Source of the DNA: Acidobacteriota bacterium
Lineage (GTDB): Bacteria; Acidobacteriota; Blastocatellia; Pyrinomonadales; Pyrinomonadaceae
Reading direction: 5' to 3'
DNA: 64,000 bases
NCBI GenBank assembly: GCA_019239425.1
Contig: JAFAZX010000026.1
Coordinates: 1-64,000 of the forward strand
In this document: piece after piece, positions 1 through 13,709 of the stretch
How the letters are laid out: every line of letters begins with the position of its first letter
Position numbering within the stretch: the first letter of the stretch is position 1
The notes under the pieces: generated by a model
Told to the model about the DNA's origin: nothing
Seen by the model: the letters and a program-made list of their open reading frames with translations, nothing else
The model's database searches: none
Position numbers and translations under genes: made by a program

Positions 1-2736
1 GCCGACGCGCAGCGCGCTCGAAGTGTTGACGACGCCGTCGTCGATCAGGCGCGAGAGCGTGTAGGCCGCGCGCAGCGATCCGCCCGCCCCCTTCCCCGAA
101 AGCTTGAACCTGCGACGCGCCTCGACGCTGAGGCCGTGATAGAAGCTGTTGCCTATCGAGGCGAGCTGCTCGACCTGCACGCGCGTCGGGTCGGGTCTGA
201 GCGGCTGGAGCGCGGCGAGCGCCGCGTCAATCGTCGTGTTCGAGCCGACGCTGCCCAGGTTAAAGATCGTCACGGGGACTCCGAACTCGACGGCGCGCGA
301 GATGTTGTCCGTGCCGGGCGGCGCGAGCGTGAAGCGCACAAGCTCGCCCGCGGTCGAAGCGCCGTAGACGGGCCTCGCGCCCGAGGCGTCGCGGAAGTTG
401 GCGAAGTCGCGAGAGAGAAGGTACTCGGTGAAGTCGCGGAACCCGGGCGGAAGTCTCGGGGCGTTCGAGTTGAACTCCCGCCACAGATGAATGCCGCGGT
501 TGAAGGTGTAGTCGGCTTCGAAGACGAAGCCGCGGCCCAGCTCACGCTCGAAGCCGACGTTAGCCTGGTAGCTCTCGGGGATTTTTATCTCGGGGTCGAG
601 GCGGCGCGAGAAGTCCGTGGGGCGCGCGCCGAAGCCGCGGACGAGCGGCGAGTCCACGTCGGGCGTCTGGGGGAAGCGGAGGTTCGCTTCGATGAAGGCG
701 CGGCGTTGCGAAGAGGGCAGGTCGTTGGTGTCGAACTCGACGACGGCGCGGCCGAGCGTGAAGTCGTCGATGGTGCGCAGCAGGGCGCGGTTGTAGAAAA
801 CGCCGAAGCCCGCGCGCAGGACGGCCCTTCCTTTGCCCTTCGGGTCGAGGGCGAGGCCGAGGCGCGGGCCGAAGTTGTCGCGGTCTTTGAGGACGCCCTC
901 GCGTTCGTAGCGCAGGCCGGCCGTGAGCGTGAGCCGCGCGGAGGGGTGCCACTCGCCTTGAAGGAAGATGCCTGCGTAAAGGTTCCGCTGTGCGGACTCC
1001 GCGCCGAAGCGCCGGCGGAAGCGCGAGGGCGCGTCGCTCAGGAAGTCGCCCGCGCTCGCGAAGCTGTAGGTGCCGGTCGCGTCGGCGAGGTCTTTGTAGG
1101 CCGAGCGGACGCGTTGTAAGTCCGCCCCGAGCTTGAAGGTGTGTGCGCCGCGGACGAGCGTGAGCGTCTCCTGAAGTTGGAAGCGCGTCTCGGCGCGGTC
1201 GGTCGCGCCGGAGGTCGAAGAGCCGGCGACGAGCGTGGTCGATTCCGAAGAGAGCGGGTCTTCAATCGTGATGAGCACGACGGGGCGCGCGCCTGCGGCG
1301 CGGGTCGAGGGCCGCAGGCGCGAAGCCTGGGCGCGAAGCTGGTTGACGGTGGAAGAGGTGAGGACGAGATTGTCCGTGTAGGCGAGCGCGTCCGTGTCGC
1401 GCCTGCGGCCCTGCAGGCCGTCGGCGAGGCGCGAGCCGCCGCCGAACTGCCGGAGGTTCTCGGAGCGCCCGAGCTGAAAGAGGAACGCGCCGTTGTGCGT
1501 CTTCGAGTATTCGTGGTCGAGGCGCGCCGTGAATGAAGTTGCGCGCAGGGGCGTCGAGACGCGCTCGACGAAGGGCGCGAGTTCGGCCGGCGAGTTCGGC
1601 GGCGTGGCTTCGGGTTCGAAGCGGCGGCCGGAGAGAGTCGTCGGGTTCGGCAGTGGGAACCGCGGATTCCGCTCGACGGGGACGAGTACGTCGATCAAGG
1701 TCGAGTCGAGCACGTGCTGTCGCTCGTAGGCTGCGAAGAAGAAGGTGCGGCCGCGGCCGTCGTATGCCGGGAGACGTAAAGGGCCGCCGAGCGAGAAGGC
1801 GGGGCGGTGCTCCTGAAGAGGCAGGCGTTTGAGTCCGCGGCGGTTGTTATTCCACGTGTTCGCATTCAAAGACTCGTCGGCGAAGAAGTATGAGAGGCGG
1901 CCTCTCAGACCGTTCGAGCCGGAGCGCGTGCGGAGGTTGACGCGGCCGCCGGAGGCGCGGCCGTATTCGGCGGAGAACTGGTTGGTGACGACCTGCACCT
2001 CTTCGACCGCGTCCGAAGGCGGCTGGAAGCGTTCGCGCGCGGCGCGGTCGTCGTTGTCGTCCAGGCCGTCGACGGTGACGTTGTTCGAGGAGGCGGGGCC
2101 GCCCGCGAGCGCGAACGTGCCGGCCTCCTCGGGCGCGTCGGCCGCCCGGCGCGCGCGGCCTGTGGCGTCGCGGTCTTCGGCCGCGTCGCGCGTCGAGAGC
2201 GGCTCCTCGGTGACGCCGGGGAGCAGGAAGACGAGGTCGAGCGGCGAGCGCGAGAAGAGGGGGAGGCGTTCGAACTCTTCGCGCGTGACGGTGCCGCCCG
2301 CGACTGTGCGCGTCGTGTCGAGGGCGGGCGTCTCGCGCTCGCTGACGACCGTCTGCTCCTCCTCGAGGGCGGCCGGGCGGAGCGTGAAGTCGAGTCGCAC
2401 CGCCTGCCCCGCGAGCGTGAAGAGTTCCCTCCTCTCTTCCGCGGCGAAGCCCGCGCGCTCGGCGCGCAGGGTGTACGCGCCGGGTGGTAGTTCGACCAGA
2501 CGATACCTCCCTTCGTCGTCGGTCGTCGTCGCGCGCTCGGCCCCCGTCGAGACGAGGCGCGCCGTGACGCGCGCGTCCGGCAGAACAGCGCCGCGCTCGT
2601 CCGCGACGACGCCCGAGAAGGAGACTTCGTCGAGGTCTTGCCCGAGCGTCGTCGTGGAAAGAGATGCGAGAATGAGAGTGATGTTGAAGAGAGTCAGAAA
2701 GAGTCGAGAGCGGAAGGCAGGGGTTCGGCCGTTCAT
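1..2736 (-). CDS. TonB-dependent receptor, Oar-like (partial, C-terminus beyond left edge)
   Basis: An outer-membrane receptor that would import a ligand using TonB energy. The frame is open for 912 codons from ATG 2734-2736 to the left edge, so the C-terminal end of the barrel is missing. The start is fixed by a GAGGAG ribosome site just upstream, and a signal peptide ends near the text STTTLGQ. Residues about 35-110 are a carboxypeptidase-regulatory-like beta-sandwich (GVVADERGAVLPDARVTA). A plug region with the text VTVDGLDDND and EVQVVTNQFSAEYGRASGG follows, then barrel strands. This architecture is typical of the Oar-like receptors that acidobacteria carry in many copies. The ligand cannot be read from the sequence. 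No complete open frame marks it because the stop lies outside the window. Confidence 0.9.
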   Translation of the reverse strand, partial: MNGRTPAFRSRLFLTLFNITLILASLSTTTLGQDLDEVSFSGVVADERGAVLPDARVTARLVSTGAERATTTDDEGRYRLVELPPGAYTLRAERAGFAAEERRELFTLAGQAVRLDFTLRPAALEEEQTVVSERETPALDTTRTVAGGTVTREEFERLPLFSRSPLDLVFLLPGVTEEPLSTRDAAEDRDATGRARRAADAPEEAGTFALAGGPASSNNVTVDGLDDNDDRAARERFQPPSDAVEEVQVVTNQFSAEYGRASGGRVNLRTRSGSNGLRGRLSYFFADESLNANTWNNNRRGLKRLPLQEHRPAFSLGGPLRLPAYDGRGRTFFFAAYERQHVLDSTLIDVLVPVERNPRFPLPNPTTLSGRRFEPEATPPNSPAELAPFVERVSTPLRATSFTARLDHEYSKTHNGAFLFQLGRSENLRQFGGGSRLADGLQGRRRDTDALAYTDNLVLTSSTVNQLRAQASRLRPSTRAAGARPVVLITIEDPLSSESTTLVAGSSTSGATDRAETRFQLQETLTLVRGAHTFKLGADLQRVRSAYKDLADATGTYSFASAGDFLSDAPSRFRRRFGAESAQRNLYAGIFLQGEWHPSARLTLTAGLRYEREGVLKDRDNFGPRLGLALDPKGKGRAVLRAGFGVFYNRALLRTIDDFTLGRAVVEFDTNDLPSSQRRAFIEANLRFPQTPDVDSPLVRGFGARPTDFSRRLDPEIKIPESYQANVGFERELGRGFVFEADYTFNRGIHLWREFNSNAPRLPPGFRDFTEYLLSRDFANFRDASGARPVYGASTAGELVRFTLAPPGTDNISRAVEFGVPVTIFNLGSVGSNTTIDAALAALQPLRPDPTRVQVEQLASIGNSFYHGLSVEARRRFKLSGKGAGGSLRAAYTLSRLIDDGVVNTSSALRVG

Positions 2737-3128
2737 CTGTGCTCCTCACGGCGGCGCCCTGAACGGCATGGCGGTGAAGTCTTAAGACGCGCGCCGAAAA
2801 AGTCTGAGAGCCTTTGTCGGAGACTCGAATTGAATCTGTGATCCGGAGACGCCACCTGGCGGGGTGAGGCGTTAACGCTCGCGTGTCGGCGGGCGCGCAC
2901 TCTATCACCGGCGCGCGTGGGCGCGCAAGCAGTATTTACTTGTGAAAACTTCCTTGACGCTTCCAGCGGTCAGGTATGGACTCCCTGCGCGTCATAATTT
3001 TTCCGCGTCGGTGTATTTCCCCGCCCGGCCCGCGCTCTGTTCCGCCGTTGGGTTAGGCTTCGCAAGTCTCCCCGGCGGCAGGCCGACCTCGGAACGGATT
3101 CATACCTTTTAGACTCAAGGAGAACATC
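2737..3128. promoter_or_regulatory. divergent intergenic region, no gene seen
   Basis: This 392-bp gap separates the leftward receptor gene from the rightward exported-protein gene, so it must hold both promoters. It has a locally A/T-richer stretch around 2930-3000 with TTGACG at 2954-2959 and a TATGGA-like hexamer only 15 bp later. I do not consider that a secure promoter. No hairpin array, RNA gene or convincing small ORF is visible. Confidence 0.35.
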
Positions 3129-4613
3129 ATGTCCCCGACTATTACCCTCGCAGGACTTCCCCTGCGCGCAACTGTTCTGCGCCGCGCGGCGCTCCCCCTC
3201 TTCGCACTCGCCTTCGCACTCCTCTCCGCCCTGAGCGCGCGCGCGCAGACCGCGACGGTCTTCGGCTCGCTCTCCAACTTCGACGTGGTCAACAACACCG
3301 AGCACGAGGCGCACGGCTTCGAGATCGAGCTCGAAGGCTTGCAGCCCGGAGACATCTACAGTTCCTTCGGCGCACAGCGCTACGGACAGGCGCGCGTCAT
3401 CCAGACCGCGACCGGCGTCCGCCTGCGCTGGGAGAGCGCGTACGACACGGGCACGGGGCAGTTCACGCAGACCACCGTGGCGCACGCGCCGAACACGCCG
3501 TTCGCGGGCTCCTGCTACATGTGGAACGGCGCGACCTACGCGACGAGCGGCTGCGAGCACTTCGGCGTCTCGCAGACGAAGAACGCGACGAAGACGACCT
3601 ACCGCTGGCTCGTCGAAGACGCGGGCGCGCCCGGCACGCTCGTCCCCTTCGACCCGCCGGTCGCCATCCCCGGCCCGGTCTACCTCGTCACCCCGCCGGC
3701 GCAGGCGGGCGAGGCGCCCGTGCTCGAAGCCGTCATCGAAGCGCCCGAAGCGCCCGAGGCGCCCGAGCAGTACGGCGACGCGCAGTGGGTCAAGGTCTTC
3801 AAGACGGAGCTGCAGCGCGAGGTCTCGCTCGAAGAGCTGATGAGCGACAACGCCCTCGTCCCGCAGGACGCCTCGCAGGTCGAAGTCGCCTGGGAGATTT
3901 TGCAGGCCGACCCGCCTTCGAACAGCAACGGCAGGCAGCGGCGCGGCCGCCGCAGCAACTCCGGCTCGCTCGCCGCGGGCACGCGCGCCGTCGTCCGCCG
4001 CTACGAGATTTACCAGTACACGGGCGCTTACGACCCCGTCACGCACGAGGCGCTGTGCGCCGACGGCCTGTGCAACGCGCCGGCCGAGGGCGAGGTCGGC
4101 GACTACGTCGGCGCGCAGATGGCCGCGGCGAACGTCGGCGTGCCTTCGGTCAACGTCAGCATCAACGGCGGCGGCAAGGTCGCGTCCAACGACCGCCTGA
4201 TCAGCTGCGGCTCGAAGTGCTCGGCCTCTTACGAGGTGAACACGCAGGTGACTCTGACGGCGAGCGCCAACTCGGGCACGGTCTTCACGGGCTGGACGGG
4301 CGCGTGCGCGGGGCAGCAGGCGACGTGCACCCTGCGCGTCAACGAGGCGCTGAACACCACGGCGAACTTCGCGCCGCTCTTCAGGCTGGTGGTGAAGACC
4401 GCCGGGTCGGGCGCGGTGACGAGCACGCCCGCGGCCATCGACTGCGGGAAGTTCTGCTCGGCCGAGGTCGCTTCGGGGACGCGCCTGACTTTGACGGCCG
4501 CGCCCGCCGCGGGGCAGAGGTTCACGGGCTGGGGCGGCTCCTGCTCGGGCGCGCTCCTGACCTGCACGGTCACCGTCAACAAGGACACGCAGGTGCAGGC
4601 GAACTTCAAGTAG
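3129..4613 (+). CDS. exported protein with two divergent InlB B-repeat domains
   Basis: A 494-residue secreted protein. Residues 1-40 form a signal peptide that ends near SALSARAQ, and AAGGAG lies 7 bp before the ATG. The middle part is not recognised and contains an acidic/proline-rich linker near residues 195-215 and a short basic Arg-rich patch near 270. The last about 150 residues hold two copies of the divergent InlB B-repeat (Listeria-Bacteroides type), each with the pattern GSGxVxS, paired cysteines (CGKFCS), FTGWxGxC and a terminal ANF. The paired cysteines suggest one or two disulphides per repeat. Such repeats occur in surface or secreted proteins of free-living bacteria, and the function here is unknown. 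A tandem-repeat hairpin starts 4 bp after the stop. Confidence 0.85.
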   Translation: MSPTITLAGLPLRATVLRRAALPLFALAFALLSALSARAQTATVFGSLSNFDVVNNTEHEAHGFEIELEGLQPGDIYSSFGAQRYGQARVIQTATGVRLRWESAYDTGTGQFTQTTVAHAPNTPFAGSCYMWNGATYATSGCEHFGVSQTKNATKTTYRWLVEDAGAPGTLVPFDPPVAIPGPVYLVTPPAQAGEAPVLEAVIEAPEAPEAPEQYGDAQWVKVFKTELQREVSLEELMSDNALVPQDASQVEVAWEILQADPPSNSNGRQRRGRRSNSGSLAAGTRAVVRRYEIYQYTGAYDPVTHEALCADGLCNAPAEGEVGDYVGAQMAAANVGVPSVNVSINGGGKVASNDRLISCGSKCSASYEVNTQVTLTASANSGTVFTGWTGACAGQQATCTLRVNEALNTTANFAPLFRLVVKTAGSGAVTSTPAAIDCGKFCSAEVASGTRLTLTAAPAAGQRFTGWGGSCSGALLTCTVTVNKDTQVQANFK

Positions 4614-4616
4614 AAT

Positions 4617-4688
4617 TAACCACAGAGACACAGAGGCACAGCTTGGGGCTTAGTTGCTTCAAGCTGTGCCTCTGTGTCTCTGTGGTTA
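4617..4688. repeat. CACAGAG-family hairpin element, copy 1
   Basis: Perfect 29-bp inverted repeat, arms 4617-4645 and 4660-4688, with a 14-nt loop. Each arm is built from about 8-bp units of the type ACACAGAG. It lies directly after the stop of the InlB-repeat gene and may act as a transcription end or mRNA stabiliser. The loop is the reverse complement, with one change, of the loop in the copy at 50320-50391, so the two copies are in opposite orientation. Confidence 0.9.
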
Positions 4689-4840
4689 GACTCTCTTCAC
4701 TCAATCGGCTTTATCTCGAAAGAATAATCAAAACGTAACACGCGGCGCGGGCTCGGGTTTTAAAGTAGGTTGCTCTCCGAGGCACTCGCCCTCTTCTCTC
4801 TCCGAGCACAAGGCTTTCAACCTACAGACGGAGTTCGACC

Positions 4841-5809
4841 ATGAATTTTACTGTGACCCGAGCGACTAGATTTCTACCCGCGGCTTTCGCGTTGGCGCTG
4901 GCCCTGTGCGCGACGGCCTACGCGCAGGTGGCCGCCCCGGCTTCCAACCACCGCAGCCTGACGCAGGTCAACACGCGCCCCGTCCCCGTCGGCGCCAAGG
5001 TCAAGTTCCGCGGCGTCATCGTCCGCCGCGACGGAGACACCTTCATCGTCCGCGACGCGAGCCGCACGGACACGCAGGTGCTCCTGACCGGCGACACGAG
5101 CATCAAGTCGAAGGGCGGGTTCCTGAGGGGCGGCAAACGTTACGCCGCGGGCGACGTCCTGACCGGCCTCATCGTCGAGGTCGAAGGGCGCGGCGACCGC
5201 GAGGGCCAGCTCGTCGCGGACAAGATTCGCTTCAACGAGTCGGACATGCGCGCGGCCATCACGACCGAGACGCGCGTCGGCCCCGTGGAAGAGAACCAGT
5301 TGAGACTGTCGGGGCAGATCGACGAGCTGAGCGCGGTGGCCGAAGAGGCGCGGCGCGAGGCGGCGACCGCGCAGCAGTCGGCCGACCTCGCCAACGAGCG
5401 CATCACCTCGCTCGACGACTACGACGTGATGGAGGAGGCGGTCGTCAACTTCGCCCTCAACAGCGCGGTGCTCACGCCCGAGGCGAAGCGGCGGCTCGAC
5501 GAGCTGGCGGCGAAGACCTCGGAGGCGCGCGGCTTCGTCATCGAGGTCTCGGGCCACGCCGACGCGACCGGGAGCGCGGCGCGCAACTTCCAGCTCAGCC
5601 AGCGCAGGGCCGACGCGGTCGTGCAGTACCTCGCCGTCAACCACCACATCCCGATGCGGCGCTTCATCACGCCGATGGGCTACGGCAAGACTTCGGCCGT
5701 CGCCGACAACGCGACGGCCGCGGGCCGCGCGCAGAACCGCCGCGTCGAAGTCCGCATGCTCGTCAGCCGCGGCATGACCCGCCCCGTCACCTCCGCGCGC
5801 AACCCGTAA
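4841..5809 (+). CDS. OmpA-family peptidoglycan-binding protein
   Basis: A 322-residue exported protein. Residues 1-29 are a signal peptide ending near ATAYAQ, and a GGAG site precedes the ATG. Residues about 45-140 form a small beta domain of DUF5666/OB type (VKFRGVIVRRDGDTFIVRD and later VADKIRF). A helical linker of about 50 residues follows (VAEEARREAATAQQSADLA, probable coiled coil). Residues about 200-312 are an OmpA C-terminal domain with the classic text VEVSGHADATGS-like HADATGS and NRRVEVRM. It probably anchors the outer membrane to peptidoglycan. There is no N-terminal eight-strand barrel, so it is a periplasmic or lipid-less OmpA-domain protein rather than a porin. Hairpin elements of one family flank it on both sides. 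Confidence 0.88.
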   Translation: MNFTVTRATRFLPAAFALALALCATAYAQVAAPASNHRSLTQVNTRPVPVGAKVKFRGVIVRRDGDTFIVRDASRTDTQVLLTGDTSIKSKGGFLRGGKRYAAGDVLTGLIVEVEGRGDREGQLVADKIRFNESDMRAAITTETRVGPVEENQLRLSGQIDELSAVAEEARREAATAQQSADLANERITSLDDYDVMEEAVVNFALNSAVLTPEAKRRLDELAAKTSEARGFVIEVSGHADATGSAARNFQLSQRRADAVVQYLAVNHHIPMRRFITPMGYGKTSAVADNATAAGRAQNRRVEVRMLVSRGMTRPVTSARNP

Positions 5810-5814
5810 GACAG

Positions 5815-5894
5815 AATTAACCACAGAGACACAGAGGCACAGCCTGTTGAGTTATCCCTCTTCAAGCTGTGCCTCTGTGTCTCTGTGGTTAATT
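5815..5894. repeat. CACAGAG-family hairpin element, copy 2
   Basis: Inverted repeat with 32-bp arms (5815-5846 and 5863-5894) and one mismatch. It sits 6 bp after the OmpA-family stop. The loop (TTGAGTTATCCCTCTT) matches the inverted loop of the copy at 41160-41230, which shows a second loop subtype within the same family. Confidence 0.9.
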
Positions 5895-6005
5895 TCTTTC
5901 CGTCAAACTCTAGACTCACGACCTTTCGGGAGTTAGGATGTGCGACACGCTCGCGAGTCTTACCAACACACACACGGACACCCGTCCGCCCGAAGGAAAA
6001 AGATT

Positions 6006-8015
6006 ATGAAGACTTTGCTGAAAGTGACGCTCACCCTCCTGGCCCTGACTTGCGCGGCCCTGGCGCAGACGGGCGCGCCGGCCGCGTGGTCGCCCGAGAT
6101 GCAGATTAAGGTCAGGGCCATCGGCACCCCGCGCGTCTCGCCCGACGGGCGACGCGTCGTCTACACGGTCAGCGAGGCCGTTCTGACGGCCGACCGCAGC
6201 GAGTACGTCTCGCAGGTCTGGATGGCCTCGGCCGACGGCCGCGACAACGCGCAGCTCACCTTCGCCGACAAGTCCTCGTCCAACCCGCGCTGGTCGCCCG
6301 ACGGCAACTGGATCGCCTTCACCTCGACGCGCAAGGAGAACAAGAACAACCTCTACCTGCTGCGCGCCGACGGCGGCGAGGCCGAGCCTTTGACCGACCT
6401 CAAGGGGAGCGTTTCCAACTTCGACTGGTCGCCCGACGGCCGCTGGATCGTCTACACGATGTCGGACCCCAAGACCGAGGAGGAGGAGAAGAACGACAAG
6501 GCGAAGAACGACTTCCGCTGGGTGGACGAGAACCAGAAGATGGCGCGTCTCTACGTCATCCCCGTCCAGAAGGACGCGGCGGGCAAGCGCGAGCCGCGCA
6601 AGCTGACTTCGGAGGACTACAACGTCGGCGAGTTCGAATGGTCGCCCGACGGCAAGACGATAGCCTTCAGCCACTCGAAGAGCGCCGGGGCGAACGACTG
6701 GACCACCTCGGACGTGTCCGTCGTTGACGTAGCGTCGGGCAAGGTCACGCCCTTCGCCAACACGCCGGCCGCCGAGAACGACCCCGTCTTCTCGCCCGAC
6801 GGGAAGTTCATCGTCATGACCGTCAGCGACAACCCGCCGCGCTGGGCGCAGAGCGGCACGCTCCAAATCTTCCCCGCGGCGGGCGGCCCGCCGCGGGTCC
6901 TCGCGGCCTCCTTCGACGCGCAGCCCGCCTTCGCCGGCTGGTCACCGGATAGCCGCCGCATCTACTTTAGCGAAGCCAAAGGAACAGGGACACAGATCTA
7001 TTCAATCGACGTCGCGGCCAACCGCATCGAGGAGATTAAAGCGACGCCCGCCGTCTACACCTCCATCGACCTCAACCGCACGGGGACGGCCTTCGCCTTC
7101 GTCCGCCAGACGCCCGAGTCTCCGCAGGAGGCTTACGTCGCTTCGGTCTCAAACTTCACGCCCACGCAGGTCAGCCGCGCCAACGCCGAGCTGAAGATGC
7201 CGCCTCTGGGCAAGACCGAGGTCATCCGTTGGAAGTCGACCGACGGGAAAGAGATCGAGGGCCTTCTGACCTACCCGGTCGGCTACCGCGCGGGACAGAA
7301 GGTGCCCCTGATTCTCAACATCCACGGCGGCCCGGCCGGCGTCTTCCAGCAGACCTTCATCGGCGGGCGCGGCGTCTACCCGCTCGCGACCTTCGCCGCG
7401 CGCGGCTACGCCATCCTCCGCCCGAACCCGCGCGGTTCGAGCGGCTACGGGCTTGAGTTCCGCCGCGGCAACCTCAAGGACTGGGGCGGCGCGGACTTTC
7501 AGGACTTGATGACCGGCGTCGATAAGGTGATAGAGATGGGCGTCGCAGACCCCGACCGCCTGGGCGTGATGGGTTGGAGCTACGGCGGCTACATGACCTC
7601 CTGGATCGTCACGCAGACGAAGCGCTTCAAGGCGGCCTCGGCCGGCGCGCCGGTCACGAACCTGATGAGCTTCAACGGCACGGCCGACATCCCCGCCTTC
7701 ATCCCGGACTACTTCGGCGGGCACTACTGGGAGGCCGCGGAGCTTTACCAGAAGCACTCGCCGATGTTCAACGTCAAAGGCGTGACGACGCCGACGCTCA
7801 TCGAGCACGGCGACGCGGACATCCGCGTCCCCATCTCGCAAGGGTACGAGTTCTACCGCGCCCTCAAGGCGCAGGGCGTCCCCACGCGCATGATCGTGCT
7901 GCCGCGCCAGCCCCACGGCCCCACCGAACCCAAGATGCAGTTGGCCGCCATGCAGGCCAACCTCGACTGGTTCGACAAGTACCTCGGCGAAGGTAGCATG
8001 AGCACGTCAAGGTGA
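6006..8015 (+). CDS. S9 family serine peptidase (acylaminoacyl-peptidase/DPP-like), exported
   Basis: A 669-residue exported prolyl-oligopeptidase-family enzyme that removes short peptides or acylated residues from small peptides. I chose ATG 6006 because a signal peptide (MKTLLKVTLTLLALTCAALAQ) begins there and a GAAGGAAAAAG site precedes it; an earlier in-frame start at 5940 would add 22 non-signal residues. Residues about 40-400 form a TolB/PD40-like propeller with repeated SPDG motifs. The C-terminal hydrolase domain has Ser525 in GWSYGG, Asp605 in HGDADIRVP and His637 in QPHGP, so the triad is intact. It converges on the kinase gene with only 30 bp between stops. Confidence 0.92.
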   Translation: MKTLLKVTLTLLALTCAALAQTGAPAAWSPEMQIKVRAIGTPRVSPDGRRVVYTVSEAVLTADRSEYVSQVWMASADGRDNAQLTFADKSSSNPRWSPDGNWIAFTSTRKENKNNLYLLRADGGEAEPLTDLKGSVSNFDWSPDGRWIVYTMSDPKTEEEEKNDKAKNDFRWVDENQKMARLYVIPVQKDAAGKREPRKLTSEDYNVGEFEWSPDGKTIAFSHSKSAGANDWTTSDVSVVDVASGKVTPFANTPAAENDPVFSPDGKFIVMTVSDNPPRWAQSGTLQIFPAAGGPPRVLAASFDAQPAFAGWSPDSRRIYFSEAKGTGTQIYSIDVAANRIEEIKATPAVYTSIDLNRTGTAFAFVRQTPESPQEAYVASVSNFTPTQVSRANAELKMPPLGKTEVIRWKSTDGKEIEGLLTYPVGYRAGQKVPLILNIHGGPAGVFQQTFIGGRGVYPLATFAARGYAILRPNPRGSSGYGLEFRRGNLKDWGGADFQDLMTGVDKVIEMGVADPDRLGVMGWSYGGYMTSWIVTQTKRFKAASAGAPVTNLMSFNGTADIPAFIPDYFGGHYWEAAELYQKHSPMFNVKGVTTPTLIEHGDADIRVPISQGYEFYRALKAQGVPTRMIVLPRQPHGPTEPKMQLAAMQANLDWFDKYLGEGSMSTSR

Positions 8016-8045
8016 GGCCGTGCCGCGTCAGCGGCGACTTATTAA

Positions 8046-12557
<4,512 letters not shown>

Positions 12558-12756
12558 CGCCTGCGCCTCACGCGGTGGGCTGCTCTTCTGACGGGCGCGC
12601 ATTGTAGCACCACGCCGGCGCGGCCGTTTGTCCGATCCAATCTGGAAAAATTTTTGCACGGGGCGAAACGTTTCGCCCGTCCGCGCCATTAAGAGTTGAA
12701 GGCGCGCGCGATACCTCCTCCGGAGCAAGCGCCGGCTGTCAAACTCACCCCGCAAA

Positions 12757-12795
12757 GAAGGGGCGGGGTTTCTCGCGCAGAAGCCCCGCCCCTTC
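12757..12795. other. GC-rich hairpin between divergent genes
   Basis: A 15-bp stem (12757-12771 and 12781-12795, one wobble pair) with a 9-nt loop, between the leftward kinase start and the rightward 65-residue gene. No U-run follows on either strand, so it may be a leader or attenuator structure rather than a classical terminator. Confidence 0.5.
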
Positions 12796-12915
12796 CCCCA
12801 CGTCTACGACCCTCTTCGTCCCAGCGGATTCGTCAAACGTTGGGCCGCGCATGTATTTCCACCGCGGCCGGCGACTCTGTATGCGCATTAGAACGAACTC
12901 AAGGGGGGAAAGATC

Positions 12916-13113
12916 ATGGACACGCTCACATCAATCATCACGACCGTCGTGCTCGGCGCCGCCATCGGCTACGGCGCGGTCGCCGCGCAGGCGGACGACT
13001 CGGCCTTCATCGGCCCGCCGCCGCCGCCGCCCGTCGGATCGGGTCAGATAGTCGAGGCGGGCAACACGCCGCCCGCCTCGGACGACGTGCCCGTCTGTCT
13101 CGGCTGCGACTAA
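12916..13113 (+). CDS. small exported/membrane-anchored protein, proline-rich
   Basis: A 65-residue protein that I do not recognise. Support for it being real: a very strong AAGGGGGG ribosome site lies before the ATG, a hydrophobic N-terminal segment (residues 5-25) is followed by AQADD like a signal or anchor, and a strong terminator hairpin lies just downstream. The mature part has a short polyproline run (residues 35-40) and ends in CLGCD, with a CxxC pair that could bind metal or form a disulphide. It stands alone between the kinase gene and the convergent hspR gene. Confidence 0.65.
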   Translation: MDTLTSIITTVVLGAAIGYGAVAAQADDSAFIGPPPPPPVGSGQIVEAGNTPPASDDVPVCLGCD

Positions 13114-13133
13114 GACCCGCGCCTTCCGGGTGT

Positions 13134-13178
13134 GAAGGGAAAGAGGGCGCGCCGAGTGAGCGCGCCCTCTTCCCCTTC
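13134..13178. terminator. bidirectional terminator between the 65-aa gene and hspR
   Basis: A 19-bp stem with one mismatch (13134-13152 and 13160-13178) and a 7-nt loop lies between convergent gene ends at 13113 and 13224. The arms are A/G-rich and C/T-rich, so a pyrimidine tract follows the stem in each transcript. There is no long U-run, so termination is inferred from position and stem strength. Confidence 0.7.
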
Positions 13179-13223
13179 GACCGATTTCTATCCGCCCGCG
13201 GCTTCCTCGGCCCGAAACGCGTC

Positions 13224-13628
13224 TCAGTTCTGGCGCGGGGTGCGCCGGCGCAGAAAGCTCGGCGCGCGCGTGGTGGGGACGAGCGCGCCCGCCTCCGCCG
13301 GCGGCGGCTCCGTCAGGTGCGTGAACTCCTCGGCGTGCGTCTGCAGGTACGAGAAGAAGCGCTCGAACTCGCGCTGCATCGCGTCCATCTTCTCGCGCAT
13401 GTTGAGGATGATCTCGACGCCCGCGAGGTTGACGCCGAGGTCGCGCGTCAGAGACAGGATGACTTCGAGCCGCGCCAGGTCTTCCTCCGTGTAGAGCCGC
13501 GTGTTCCCCTCCGAGCGCGAAGGCTTCAAAAGCCCCTCGCGCTCGTAGAGCCGCAGCGTCTGCGGGTGAATCTCATACTGCGCCGCCACCGCGCTGATCG
13601 TGTACGTCCCGCCCTTACGTCTCTTCAT
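13224..13628 (-). CDS. hspR: MerR-family heat-shock repressor HspR
   Basis: A 134-residue repressor. The N-terminal winged helix has the MerR pattern TISAVAAQYEIHPQTLRLYE followed by EGLLKP, and a coiled-coil dimerisation helix runs from about residue 65 to 105. HspR proteins bind the HAIR inverted repeat before dnaK and act with DnaK as co-repressor. I chose ATG 13628 (MKRRKGGTYTIS), because the frame upstream of it reads through the repeat element. It is the last gene of the leftward dnaK-dnaJ-hspR group. A TGGTAAA-type hairpin separates it from dnaJ. No grpE lies in the group, although many actinobacterial hspR operons have one. Confidence 0.93.
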   Translation of the reverse strand: MKRRKGGTYTISAVAAQYEIHPQTLRLYEREGLLKPSRSEGNTRLYTEEDLARLEVILSLTRDLGVNLAGVEIILNMREKMDAMQREFERFFSYLQTHAEEFTHLTEPPPAEAGALVPTTRAPSFLRRRTPRQN

Positions 13629-13640
13629 AAGCGGTAAATA

Positions 13641-13709
13641 GCGAATGGTAAATGGTAAATGGTGAGACGAGCGGCCGGCTCTATTCACCATTTACCATTC
13701 ACCATTCAC
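13641..13709. repeat. TGGTAAA-family hairpin in the dnaJ-hspR gap
   Basis: An imperfect inverted repeat made of heptamer units (TGGTAAA/TGGTGAA), arms about 13641-13666 and 13684-13709. It starts directly at the dnaJ stop codon and fills the gap to hspR. As RNA on the operon strand it forms a long A/U-rich stem that could stall exonucleases or lower hspR expression relative to dnaJ. Confidence 0.85.

Noticed and set aside
2954..2980. A rightward promoter TTGACG...TATGGA before the InlB-repeat gene
   Set aside because: The spacer is only 15 bp and the -10 match is weak.
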